64,000 nt of DNA from Ilyonectria destructans (Eukaryota > Ascomycota > Sordariomycetes > Hypocreales > Nectriaceae). The stretch covers positions 372,001 through 436,000 of the forward strand of contig JAHEWK010000018.1 of assembly GCA_020740775.1 (NCBI GenBank), written 5' to 3'. Positions 31,172 to 42,751 of this stretch are shown here, one piece after another (positions within the stretch are counted from its first letter, which is position 1; the number at the start of each line of letters is the position of its first letter). The position numbers and the translations under genes are program-made. Below the pieces are notes generated by a model, which was not told the DNA's origin, did not search any database, and worked only from the letters and a program-made list of their open reading frames with translations.

Positions 31172-32282
31172 TTCGCACAAGTCGGCAGAGTTGAAATGAG
31201 AATAGCGGTATCACAATGTATTCTCAAAGGCTTCAAGAAGGGGAGTAAGAACAAAGCTTGCCTGAGAGGATATTGCGCAGACCACTGACGAAGAGAAATC
31301 ACATCCGATTCTGTGGTGATAAATGTCTCAATGAAAAGGTGATTGAAAACTTGCTGTTACTGATCGACACTAAGCTGGGAACGCTGGGAACAATGGGGGG
31401 TCCCGTCCTTGGCTTAGAGAGTTGTAGAAAGTGACAGAATACAGTACTCGACCCCGAGGATCGGCCGAAGGGTTAGGATTGAGGGGGGAAGTGACGTTGA
31501 GTGGATCTTTCCCCCAGAGCTTGATCCATCGAAGTAGGGTGAGCCAGGTCCACTCGGAATGCCACCTGAGTGATAGCCGCCAACACTGGGGAACGCTTCA
31601 ACCGTTGTCTCTTTGATAGAAGAATATTTCTGCACCAATCGGCTTCTATTGAGGTGCTGCGTCAAAGGTCCCGGCCTTTGAATCCGAACCTAATTGTGGT
31701 GCCTCTGCATACCACCTAGTCCACTGTAAATCCCGCGGGTACCAATCAAGCAATCCTGGTGGCAGGGGGTAACCAACACAGCTGGAGAGATAACCAACGC
31801 AGATGGAGAAGTTGTACGGCCGTTTTTACGTAACATGAGAAAGTGCGGGTTTTTTGTACAAGTCTTTGTCGCAATCCCGCTACGGCAAAAGGGAATGATC
31901 ACTCCACTTGTCGGTAGCATTATTGTAGTCCATATCTCCGTCTGACAGTCTTGAAAAGATATCATCGGCAGTCTGCCAGGGTTAGTGATGGCCCTGGTCG
32001 GCCATACGAGGAAACGGGCTTCCTTTCACCTTGATGGACCTTTGTCTGTCTCAAAATGGTCTGTCAAAATGGCCCCGAGCATCTGCGAGTATTTGTGCAG
32101 GTCAACAGCTAAGCCGCGAGTAAGGGTGCCAGGTGCGACATCGGGGGGACGTTCTTATAACGCAAACGTAGAGAACGACAGCCTCATGTAGCCGTTCCGT
32201 GAGAATTCATCTTCATCACACCGAGCTCTCAAGATTCTTTTCTTGTATATCACCATCGTCATCGGCATCGTCATCGACTGCA
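31172..32282. other. Intergenic, nothing recognised
   Basis: About 1.1 kb. Short frames on both strands show no family resemblance. Confidence 0.4.
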
Positions 32283-32625
32283 ATGGATACCGGTACTATT
32301 ACACCTACGTCTCGCTTGGGAAAGTTCCGCTACCTGACCCGAAGTGGTTCGAAACCAATTATACAACGAGAGCGATGCACCTTCTGCCACACAAACAAAA
32401 GAAAGTGGACAAGACTCAGACAAAAATGACACATCTCAACTGTTTCCGCCTATTGTCGGAAATTCAACGACTGATGGTATATGTCCAGCTCCGAAGGTGC
32501 ATCTTGATTTCTCCCCAAAGGGCGCAAGGTACCACAGTCGAAAGTATTATAGCGAAGTTGCTTCAGCGGCCGAGAAAATGATCAAAGAGGAGAATCCGTT
32601 TCTTGAATCTCTGGTCCTGGGATAA
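32283..32625 (+). pseudogene. Hypothetical small protein, possibly frameshifted
   Basis: The ATG at 32283 starts [20 protein letters not shown]; this frame soon turns into unlikely sequence, while another frame overlapping from about 32365 reads [36 protein letters not shown] and ends [10 protein letters not shown] at 32625. Joining the two by a +1 shift near 32365-32380 would give about 114 residues. No family recognised; coding status is uncertain and the second frame alone may be the gene. Confidence 0.3.
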
Positions 32626-33065
32626 ATCGTGGAGGCCGAACGGGGCAGAGGCAAGCACGGACTAGGCCATTGCTTCTCCAGTTCATGGTGGAGAGTGGGA
32701 TTTGCTGCTTGTGTCTGACAAATATTAAGACGGGGCGTACATGGTGTACATGAAGCATGCTATATTACTGAAATAACATGATGGAAGTTTGTCGGACGTA
32801 TCTCTTCGAATTAGCTTGTGCTGTGTTGGAAAATGAACTTGGAAGGTGGTTTTGGTGAATTAAGTTAGTGGGCATCTGCAGGAGCTCATACGATGTCACC
32901 TCATGCAGCACGCTTTACCCACCTTCCCTGTCTGGAGTGTCTTATCGCATCATCAGGTATATTAGTGCATTTACTCGCTGTTTTGGCTGGAATCTGCTGA
33001 ATCGACATCGAATGCTTACGACTCGTTGCGCTGAGACGGCCGACGCTTGGAACCGCCTACCCAAC

Positions 33066-35447
33066 ATGACCTCCATCCCGCCTCAGCCGCTTCCTCGGCT
33101 GATATCCGCAGAGGAGATGATTCCGAATGCGAAAAAGATCTTGGCAGAATTCCGTCACGTTCGTAATTCGATAGCCAAAAACGTCGTCCCTTCAATCGCT
33201 TGTTTTGACAATGTTATCAAACCACTCATTGACGTGGACAATCGCACTCAAGGCGACCTCCAAGTCATGACGATGCTGCGCTATGCCTCGCCAGACAAGG
33301 CAGCGAGGGAGGCATCCGACGAAGCCGTCAGGCTCATTAGTGAGTGCGACGCTGAATTCACCGCCAGAACGGACCTCTTCACACTCATCAAAGCGGTCAA
33401 AGATAAGGATGAGCCCTTGGATTTTGAGGCATCCAAGTATCTAGACAAGCTGATCAAAGATTTCTCACGCTGTGGGCACGGTGCGCTTGATGAGGGTGAC
33501 ATAAATTGTTATCTGGATCGTCGAAATGAAATTGACAATCTGAGGCGCCAGTATAATCGCAACGTTCGCGAAGAGAATGGGGGCATATGGTTCTCACTCG
33601 AAGCGCTAGACGGGTTGTCTTCTCAAGATGTCTCTCGTTTTGAAGAGGGCACGAATTCCGATCAAGAGAGAATGAGGTTCATCCGCCATCGAAGGGTCAA
33701 TTTTGAAAACATTATGAAATACGCCAGGAACCCTCTAACGCGCAAGAGGATGTACGTGTCCGATGCCTACAAGCTACGGGAGAATCTCGATTTGTTCAAG
33801 GACGTCATCACAAAGCGAGATGAAAATGCACGTCTACTTGGCTATGGCAGCCATGCATCATTCAGGCTGGAGAATCGCGTTGCGAAAACTGCAGATTGGG
33901 TGATCAACTTCTTCAGCCAGCTCGCAGATACATTATTGCCACAAGGCGAAAGTGAAATGCAATTATTACTAGAAGTGAAAAAGAAGTATCTGACCGAGAA
34001 CACCGACTATCCTCAAGATTACCCTGACGCCATGCCTCCTTGGGACTACGCATTCTACAGTCGGATTGCTCTAGAAGCCTTTCAGGTGGATCATGTCAAA
34101 ATATCTGAGTACTTTCCTCTAAATCACACAGTCGCAGCAATGTTGGACCTTTTCACCTCCTGTCTCCAAATCCGTTTCATCCCAATTCCCTCGGAGGCTC
34201 TGGATGGTTTTCGGTGGCACGAGGATGTCGAGGCATGGAGTGTTTGGGACGAGAGTGAGCCTACGCAGAGTGGGTTTATTGGATATCTCTATATGGATCT
34301 GCTATGGCGGCCGAATAAATATCCAGGCGCACAAAATGTCACTCTTCAATGCGTAAGTTCTTCTAACTGATAACAATTATGACTAAGGGCGTGATTGCGG
34401 TGTATCAGATAATGAGACTAATGGATGTGACCAGAGTTATCTCAAAGATGATGGCACCAGAGTGTATCCTGCAACCATCCTCATGTGCGGCTTCCCCCGC
34501 CCAACTGATTCAGGTTGTGCTTTGCTTAAGCATCATGAGGTGGTCACTCTTTTTCACGGTAGGGACTCTCTGTTGTTGATAAAGTGATGTGAGACGTCAG
34601 TTCGCTAACTCAGATCGTCTAGAACTTGGGCACGGCATACATGACCTCGTCTCTCGGACTTCATACGCTGCATTCCACGGCCATAGATCGCCTCCTGATT
34701 TTGCGGAAGCTCCCAGCGTGATGTTGGAGAATTGGTGCTGGATGAAGGATGAGCTTAAGCGCATGAGTTGCCATTTTACAAACCTGGACTCAGGGCTTTT
34801 GCGAAATTGGCAAAAGAATCACCCTGGAGAAGAAGTACCGCCAGAACAGATCCCCAACGAACTATTGGATAGTTTGGTTCGCAGTCGGAAGCATAATAGA
34901 GCGCTATGGTATCTGCGCCAATTGTGAGTGTTTCCCCCAAGCAACAGTCGGATGCGTCTGACCAGAGGCACTGGACTGACATTTGGATCCAGGGCACTAT
35001 CGCAATTTGATATGGCTGTTCATAATGTCCCGAGCCACGAAGAATGCTATAGCCTTAATCCAGGAAGCATGTACAACGACCTGATGGAGAAATACACCTT
35101 CTTAACGAACCCCGAACCTCAAGACCGCGGGCACCCGCACACAGATTTCGGCCATCTGTTCTCTGGCTACGATGCAGGATACTATTCCTATTTAGCGTGA
35201 GCCCCCGTCACTCCTTAATCCAATTAGACGCACAGGCTGACTAGGGTTCTTCGGCAGAGCCCACGTCTTTGCCGCGGACATTTTCCAGACGACATTTGCG
35301 AAGGATCCTGGTAGTCAGGCCGCGTGGGAAAAGTACCGCCGTGGAATTCTCCAATATGGTGGAAGCCGGGATGAGTTGGAAATGCTGGAGGAGTTTCTCG
35401 GTCACCCTGTTAGTCCAAAGGCCTTGTTTCAGAGCCTGGAACTGTAG
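33066..35447 (+). CDS. M3 family zinc metallopeptidase (thimet oligopeptidase-like)
   Basis: Peptidase family M3 enzyme degrading short peptides, probably cytosolic. Five exons (33066-34352, 34435-34558, 34623-34923, 34993-35196, 35258-35447) joined by 61-82 bp GT-AG introns give 701 residues, normal for the family. The zinc site is split by intron 2: LFHG|gt..ag|AACTTGGGCAC yields HELGHGIHD, with the downstream zinc Glu in SVMLENWCW. Also seen: NENARLLGYGS-type RDENARLLGYGSHASFRL, LYMDLLWRPNKYPGA, and FGHLFSGYDAGYYSYL near the C-terminus. The start MTSIPPQPLP is preferred; ATG 33012 in the same frame would add 18 residues. No mitochondrial targeting is evident with the shorter start. Confidence 0.92.
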
Positions 35448-36520
35448 AAGAATAGATACTTGTGACGTTTTTTGGACAGGTCTAAAGTCTATTACTTTTT
35501 AGGTTACCGACGGTTTAGACCTTGCGACAAGTTATTCTCACTCGCTTCATGCCCCATGTACCGCAACGTTTTCCCGTCGTCGAGCTACATTAGCCTTGGC
35601 ATGCCACACTCGGGGCCATGTTCATTGTCATACTCCATCCAACATGATAGTCCCGCAGCTGCTGCTGGAAGTGCTACGCGGCGTCAAACGTCATCTCGTT
35701 CGGGTCTTCGGCCCCGCGGATCCTGAGGTCGCTCCCGAGAAGCCGGCTAGGCTCCATATCCACTCACCGCCATCTCAACCTAGCAGGGCCATAAAATGGC
35801 TTTGTGGGTTCTCATACGTATGAAATACTACATACCTGTCGCCCGACTGCCTAGGCTGAGAAGCGGAAGACATGCCTATGAAACACTGTATCTCCCGCAT
35901 CCAAGCCACTATCGTCGTCGTCATCACCACCGTCTCTGAGATAGGCTCCATACTCCTGCCACGGTCATCTATAAGCCTCACGATCGAACACAGCCCGACC
36001 CACTGTGCTGGCGCTCTCGCTCCACCGAAACGACCGGTCGCCCTGCTTGATGCGCCTCGATGTCACCCAGCCACGCGGGCTCGTCCGCGTGTAACTGCCT
36101 CGTGAGATATCATACAGCCCGGCAGCCCAATTTCGCATACAAAACTTAAGCAAATGATGCTCATGTATCCCTGTAGCGCGTGCGCCGGGTTCCGAAATGA
36201 AATGAAATGAAATGAAGTAAACTCTAAAGCTGCTTAAATCTCAACCCCGTGACCCAACCGCGAACCTTAAACTAGAGTTCAACAGTCCAACATAACCCTA
36301 CAATGAAACGTAACTTGCCCCACCAGTCCGCTCGTCTAATCAGCGAATGCCGTATGGATACCATACAACTCGCTCATTCCCCTTTGTAATAGCCAAACTG
36401 TCAGCCCAAATCGCGAGTAATGAGTGTGGGAACAGTTATAAACCCCGTCCCCCTCTCTATTCCTGGGAGCACTCACTTTCTGTCCTAACTTACAACTTAC
36501 CCCCCTGTTCTCTGCCCAGT
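35448..36520. promoter_or_regulatory. Spacer with (GAAAT)n microsatellite and TATA box
   Basis: About 1.07 kb. A short GAAAT microsatellite (four units) is at 36194-36217. A TATAAA at 36437-36442 is placed about 80 bp before the ATG of the small secreted protein and is its likely TATA box, followed by a pyrimidine-rich leader. No gene seen in between. Confidence 0.5.
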
Positions 36521-36986
36521 ATGAAGGCTCTAGCAATTCTTTCACTTATTGCATCTTCTAGCGCTTACGTCTGCAATTACGGATGGGGTAAACCGGCTGG
36601 CTCTACTTGCCCTGCGGCCTATGTGAGTTTGAGTCAGAATTTCTGATTAAGATGTAGTACTGACAATTTCTTGAAGCCTAATACGTATTGTGTAAGTCTA
36701 TTTAGCACTACATCAATTTCTTGATCAATGTTAATAAATACCTAGTGCCAAGGCCAAGAGCAAACATCTTCACAATTCCCAGTTTCTCGACCTTGTTCTT
36801 GGCCTGGGAAGTCTGGACAACCTGTTCTTCAATCATGTGGTAGTAACGCAGTAAGTTACAATCTTATCAGATCAGACAACGGACAATATGCTAATATTTA
36901 CCTCGCACTTAGTATGTTGCTTGTGTAAGTTGGCGATAATTTAGGCCTTGCAAACAACTGGCGACTAACATACTTAGTGCCCATAA
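36521..36986 (+). CDS. Small secreted cysteine-rich protein (micro-exon gene)
   Basis: Five exons (36521-36622, 36677-36691, 36746-36850, 36913-36924, 36978-36986) of 102, 15, 105, 12 and 9 bp, all phase 0, with GT-AG introns, encode 80 residues. Residues 1-15 form a signal peptide (MKALAILSLIASSSA); the mature part YVCNYGWGKPAGSTCPAAY..YCCQGQ..CSWPG..SCGSNAYVACCP has eight cysteines including two CC pairs, spaced C-C-CC-C-C-CC. Introns 2 and 4 separate the two cysteines of each CC pair. The order differs from hydrophobins. If intron 4 is retained, the protein would end CVSWR instead. No family recognised; size, signal and cysteines match candidate effectors or antimicrobial proteins. TATA box 80 bp upstream. 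Confidence 0.65.
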
Positions 36987-38045
36987 CTTCTTCCGTTGTT
37001 GAGATATAAATGCATTACTCTCAGTAGGCTACATGTCACACAACAGTGTGTCGGGGTGGGCGGACACAGGTCCGGATACAGTGGGGGAGTTCCTGTATAT
37101 TTATTGACTAGGTGCATATTCAACAATTGGGCTAGCTGGTTTAATTAAAAGGTAGCTTAAGATTGACAAGATCAATTAGAAAGCAAGCAGCAATAGTCTT
37201 AAGTAATAAATTTGGCATATTAAGATGTCACATTTTGCGGTGAAAGTAATACATCTCTACAGGTGCAATTAACTCGTTGACGAAGTTAAAATACTACCTA
37301 AGTTCAGTAACGGCGGAGAGAAACACGGCCACCTGATGCAAAGGATCCTGTGAATTGGGAGGGATCAGGGTCCAACGCTGTGGGCCGTACTGCTCTATTA
37401 ACTCTACCGCTCTGGGCGTACTGACGACGACTGGCATGTCTTTGAGGTCATGTTACAGTATGGTGCCCATCCACCGCTCTGGAGTCAAATCGCGCAATAC
37501 CTCGCCGCCACGGGCTAATAATCGTTTATAATCGGTGAGTAGCTCGCGCTCGTCCTTTTCGGTAACCAACGCGGCTGGCTATCTGCTTACTTTGATAATA
37601 TGCTTTTGTTAGAACAATAACCTGTCCTAATTGCTGCGCTTCTAGAAAGATTCATGAATGGGGATCCAAAGGGTTGGTGGTACGAGTGCTTTCATGGCAA
37701 TCGGAGCACTTCCGGGCTAGCAATATTCTCATGTACAGCCTCGAGTCTTTCTTCTGGGTGCTGTTTTGGATATGTGTTCACTAAGACGGGCCGGTCAAAG
37801 ATATTGGACCAACTGAATTTGAGAGCTGGAACTATGAGAGTGACAATACCTGGTTGTATCTAAGAAGGGTGTGATTTCTGATGAAGAGGATTTTCTCAAC
37901 ATTGCGGAAGACACATTCATATGAACACTCTTCTCACCTACAACTCAAGACAATCTAGAGGCAAATAAGAATTTTATAGGCGATGAAAGGCGACGTCATA
38001 CAAGCTAATAGTCATTATTCGATCGAGTATTTCTGGTGTTCACTC
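36987..38045. other. Spacer with faint coding relics
   Basis: About 1.06 kb. Scattered protein-like bits (for example DVFEVMLQYGAHPPL-type reading near 37440-37480, reminiscent of ankyrin repeats, and a 69-codon frame at 37654-37863) are interrupted by many stops. Too degraded to assign. Confidence 0.3.
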
Positions 38046-41000
38046 CTATTTGTTTTGTGCATGTACATGTGAATCTTCTCCTTTAGATGACCCGAATTGA
38101 ACCTCTGGCTCGAGAAAGCCCTGGTAAAGTTCATCGTCCTTCAGAAATTCAATAGGGTAGTATTGCTGCTGCTGATGATTGATCCAATCGTTGGGATCAG
38201 GGTTTCCAAGAAACGAACTGCTTTGACGCTCTCCAATTAGCGAGTACAACTCACTGTGCATGGGAGCCGCCTCCTGTGCCTGAGCTGGTACCTCCACCAC
38301 TTGAGAACTTCCAACCACGGTTTGTCTTGTGTCGCTTCTTTCAACCCCATCTGTGTCCGGCCGATCGCTGCCACCGCGAGTAGGATTTCGATCATCCCGC
38401 CTACTTTCGACAAGCGTCGCTGATGATGTGCCAGACGGTCTAGAAGTTCCCTGCTGATCAGAAGCCATCGATATGCTTGAGGAATCATGTTGAACTGTTG
38501 GTGAAGGTAAGGGGGTTTGTGTGAGACTTGGCATCCATCTTTGTGCAATATCTTGGAACCCCTCTCTCAGAACAGTCTGTTGGAGTGTGGCAAGATCTCG
38601 TTCTTCGTTTCTCATGTCATGAAGTGCGATTCCATGTCTCTGCAGGGCCGATAGAATGATTGACGGCCCATCCGATCGCATCATATCTTGGAAAGCCTCC
38701 AAATCTATAGAGAGATCCTTGTTGATGTAGGGCGATTCGGGCCGGGGCAGGTGTCCGGGGAACAGTACATCAAATATGGTAAACCACTGTTCTTCCAACG
38801 TCATTTTCGGAGATACTCGCTCTGAAAGCTTGCTTTGCTGAGACAACGTAACCCCTTCATGCTGAATGTCATCACGAGCCTCGCATCTCTCGGATTCTTT
38901 GAGATGAATATCTCGGTCCGCTTCACTCTTAAAGACCTCTTGGCACCTACCACAGTATATTGGTAACTGGTGCCAACGTTGAATATGCTGCTTCACATCC
39001 TTGATTCTCTTCAAGACGTAAGCATAGCATCCCCTATGCTTGACTGGATTCTTTTTTGCAAAAGGACATGCGAGAAAAACCTGGAGCATGGCCGATTGTT
39101 TAGTTGATCGGTTTCTTTTTTTCGGAGGTTCTCTCTCGTCATTTTCTTCTCCTCTTTCATCATCATCATTCCCTTCATAAGGCCGTTTCTTGTCGGACCC
39201 GTTACTCCCTCGGTTAGTTGTTGAAACTCCACAACCTGTAGTAGAGGATTTCTCGCAATCATCTCCGTGCGTAGCTGCTCTGCGCCCTTGAGTGAATCGA
39301 AATGGCCCAGCGTCAAACAAGACGAGAGCGCTTTTGACTACGTCCGACTTGATCTGGAGAAAGGGATGCCCATCCTCGAGAAATGATACCCAATCAGAGT
39401 AATCTGATCCCGAACCAGATTCTGTTTCCAGATGATCCTCGTCTAAGAATTCAGACGAAAAAGAATCGGCGACATCATTATCTGGCAACTGGGTTTTGGA
39501 GATGGGTTTGGGATGTTCTGGCGTTACATATAGCGAAGGCCGGCGTAGGGTGGCTCTTGGTGATACAGGCGAGTTCGCGTCGCTTTTAGCAACTCGTCCT
39601 TTATTCTCTGCCGATGGTCCGCTTGGTGCAGATGCTCCGTCCACCAGCTCCTCGGAAGGTGTGAATGGAGAAATGCCAAGGTCTCCGCTCGGACTACCAT
39701 GGCTGTTAGTTTATATTCTCATTTTTATATTCCGGATGAGGACGCTCACGCATTCTTAATTCCTGAGGGGGCTGGGTGGTTGGGCGAACCTGTCATCTCA
39801 GCTAACAGGTTAGTTTCATCAGCCACTGCTCCGACGTCAGGAGTGGTATATTTGCAGTTCTTGCAGCTGTTGTCGTAGGCGCTACTATCATGAGTATACT
39901 CAACGTCATGCTCATGTTTCGTCTCATCGTCGCCAGTCTGAAGCTGGGTGGCTTGGTCAGATTGAATCAAACCGTTAGGGGATTTGGTGTCCTGCTGCTC
40001 CCCAGATGTTCCGAAAGCCGAAGGCCTGCTTGAGGAGGGAGCCATCTCATTCTTAGGGTATGAGTTGGCTTGCCTATACATGCGATCCTGTGGATTGGCG
40101 TCGGACGTTTGGTAAGGGGACTGCTGAGACGACTGGGTATTGAACATTGGCTGGGAGTTATTGTACTGTTGGGTCCCGGAGAAGTAGGACTGCATCCTCT
40201 GGATAGAGGAGCCGGGCGGGGTGCTCGCCGGGGTAGTGGGCATTGAGCTCGCGTTGTTGAGACCGGTGTCAATCGCCATTGGGTTGATATCTTGAGGCCC
40301 GCTGATGTCTTGTCTCAACCAAGTGGAGATCTCTGATGTTCCCAAGCTTCCCATTTCGCTAGAGCCGCTGGTGGGCGGGGTGGGAAAGATATGCCCGCGG
40401 TCTAATGGTGGCCGGCCCATACTGTTGTGTGAGGGCAGAGAAGTCTGAGGATAAGGAAGGGCCATGGAAGGGTGGTGATTTATCCAGGGCGGATCGGAGG
40501 GTGTGGGGTTTCGCATCTGATTCTGCTCCTCCACTTGTTTGCGTCGCTCAACGGCGGCCATGGCCTGGGCGGTCTGAGTTTGGTTCGTTGGGTGGTAGAG
40601 AAGAGCACCAATATTCTGAACGAACAGAGGGTAGAGCAGTTCGGTGATCTTCTCTTTATTGGCGAAGTCAAGTGCTCGGTCGTAAGTAATCCTGTATTTT
40701 GGTTACCAGCCGGTCTATAGTTTATTAAAAGCCAGGTCAAAGCATACCAAACACCTTTTAAATGCATAGGACCAATCTTAACAACATGTCGAACTTTTTC
40801 ACCTTTTAAAATGCCGTCTCGTCGGGAACGAGTCATACCGGCTACGTTCAAAAGTTTCGTTCCGTTAATCATATTGTTGTCTAAGGTCCAATTAGCTCAA
40901 GCTATTAAAAGGATTAGTCAAGAGTCCTTACCATCACGTCGAGCAACGCAAATACCCCGAGCTTCAACCTGAAAGCAGAGGCTTCCCTCGTCCTCCCACA

Positions 41001-41412
41001 ATGTGGCTGTGACTCGGGGCTTCCTCCCCGGTGGAGGTTGTTGGCCAGTGGTGTCAAAACCCTGGTGTTTGCTCTGCATGGCGCCCTGAGCACCGACATC
41101 GGGCAAAGGAAGAACGTTCCGAGCACTCATACGGTTTAAAATGGATGGAGGAGCCGTGGGACACGATTTAGGGCTATTTACATCACCGTACCGGCTGTCT
41201 GGAGTGAAGGCCGAGTATTGAGCAGGTACAGGCTGCAACGGAGGTTGAGAGGAGTTGCTTATGCCTCCCGACGTGACGACATGAGTTTGACTGTTTCCCG
41301 GGGAATCGATACCTGCATTGTTATATGGTTTAGAAAAAGACCCTTTGCAATTGACTGGGAAGGGCTTCATCGCCGTACCTTCGTGGCGCGGAGGCGCCAT
41401 GATGGGCTCCAT
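38046..41412 (-). CDS. APSES (StuA-type) transcription factor fused to a C2H2-type module
   Basis: Nuclear regulator. Exons 41412-40932, 40880-40748, 40691-39750 and 39702-38046 give 1070 residues. The APSES DNA-binding domain (about 130-240) is unmistakable: [72 protein letters not shown]; introns 1 and 2 lie in conserved StuA/Asm-1 positions of this domain. A Ser/Pro/Gln-rich middle follows. Intron 3 (39703-39749, GTGAGC..ACAG) removes a TGA and leads in frame into an acidic region, a basic PPKKRNR signal and two zinc-finger-like units at about 731-792 (C-x12-C-x13-H-x4-H; C-x2-C-x12-H). The downstream open frame has no ATG before the finger (first at 39089), so it needs this splice. If intron 3 is retained, a 519-residue APSES-only protein results. 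The branch site next to the acceptor is unusually close, the main weakness. Confidence 0.8.
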
Positions 41413-41948
41413 GGTTGGCGTGGGGTGAAATCAATCAGCGGCGATAGATTTGGCGAGTCCAAGGCACGCGGAACCTCCGGGTCACACCATCTCGAGCCTT
41501 TCTAAGCTCTTGATAGTTCAAAGGGTTGCTCTTGTGTGAATTTAACAGGCACTTACTTGGTTTTGATACTAAAAGAGGAGAAATTGTGTCGGCCAAATTT
41601 GGCCACTTTGGCCGACCACGTAAGATGAGATTTTAGGCTGAGTGCACAATTGTGCGCTCATTGTTACAGGGGTCCCAGCCACATACATGCTATTGGTAGA
41701 CAGGTTTGGCGCAAGTGAGCCACGAGAATCGTCAACGCAGTCTCAAAGTGCACAACAGCGTCTTCATGAAAGGAGAAAAAAAGAAAAGAAAACATATTAG
41801 TGCAAGGTATCTGGCTTTAAATATGTCATTGATGTCCTGGCGTCAGTTATCATTCGAATCCATATTCCTCAACAATACTTTCACAATCACCCTCTTTGTG
41901 ACCCAAATACGTACGAGTCCTTTGTCTCCACATTTAATACCCAAGAAG

Positions 41949-42230
41949 ATGTCCACCCAGTCAGCTCCATCAGCCACGATCAGCGCTGAAGCTGAGTATG
42001 TAACTCCCATTTTAAGCCAAAGGGAGTCTATCATTAACAAGGGAACAAGTAATCTTCAATACGTCCATGTTTCACATCAACTCAAATCTTATCTTGATGC
42101 CAGCGCTTTTACCAACCCTATCTCTGCCAACTTGACATTTCATACTGCAGCGACAACCCCTCGAAGTCATGTCTTGGATCATGAGATCAAAGGCATCTTA
42201 CAACATTTGCCAGTCAAGACGTGGAAATAG
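41949..42230 (+). CDS. Hypothetical protein, 93 residues
   Basis: Open frame starting MSTQSAPSATISAEAEYVTP in fair ATG context, with a polar Ser/Thr/His-rich composition and no signal peptide, membrane segment or family motif that I recognise. It stands divergent from the APSES gene and just before a solo LTR. An upstream extension of the frame (from 41706) looks non-coding. Coding status uncertain. Confidence 0.35.
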   Translation: MSTQSAPSATISAEAEYVTPILSQRESIINKGTSNLQYVHVSHQLKSYLDASAFTNPISANLTFHTAATTPRSHVLDHEIKGILQHLPVKTWK

Positions 42231-42375
42231 AATTTGAAACATTATCTTAGTAAGTAGTTTAAGAGCCCTAAAAATTTTATACATCCTAGTTATATCACGA
42301 CACCTATCAATCAAACCACCTCAGCTGTTATAAACTTTCGAATACTGAAGCCTACCAGTAACCCTAGAGGCAAGC

Positions 42376-42751
42376 TGTGACAGGCAAAGGCCCTGATCCT
42401 TTTGACCTGAGAAATCCTACTCCTGCCAATCTTAACCAGGGCTCCCGCACAGCCCTCTTGTGACGGCCGTGCTTATTCTGGAGTGGCGGTCTAGGGTAGG
42501 TACAGATCGTGGGAGGTTCAGGCCCTAGTAGGGATCAGGACGTCGGGTGTAAGTCGTAGTGTGGTTACTGCGAATGGAGTAAAGCAGTAGAGTGAGGGTA
42601 TTGCATCTGGTGATGTTTAGCTCGTGCAGTGAGCTAGGTAACCAAGTTGTACTGATAGCTTGTGAGTGTCTAAGATAGAAGATAATAGATATTTACACCC
42701 TCTCTTTATAGCTGTTTTCACTAGGCTATTACTACTATTCTATCTGTAACA
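42376..42751. mobile_element. Solo LTR
   Basis: The 376-bp segment starts TGTGACAG and ends CTGTAACA, a nearly perfect TG..CA-type inverted terminal pair as in Ty3/gypsy LTRs. Inside are CTAGGTAACCAAGTTGTACT (42634-42653) and a TTTATAGC box, blocks shared with the degraded copy near 27.0-27.3 kb. The flanking five bases (caagc and accca) do not form a clear target duplication, so ends could be off by a few bases. No internal element genes are adjacent. Confidence 0.55.

Noticed and set aside
39089..39644. Zinc-finger frame as a separate gene starting near 39644
   Set aside because: The codon at 39644 is GTG and no ATG occurs in this frame before 39089, just ahead of the zinc finger, while a phase-correct splice from the APSES exon is available. 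It is treated as the last exon of the APSES gene.
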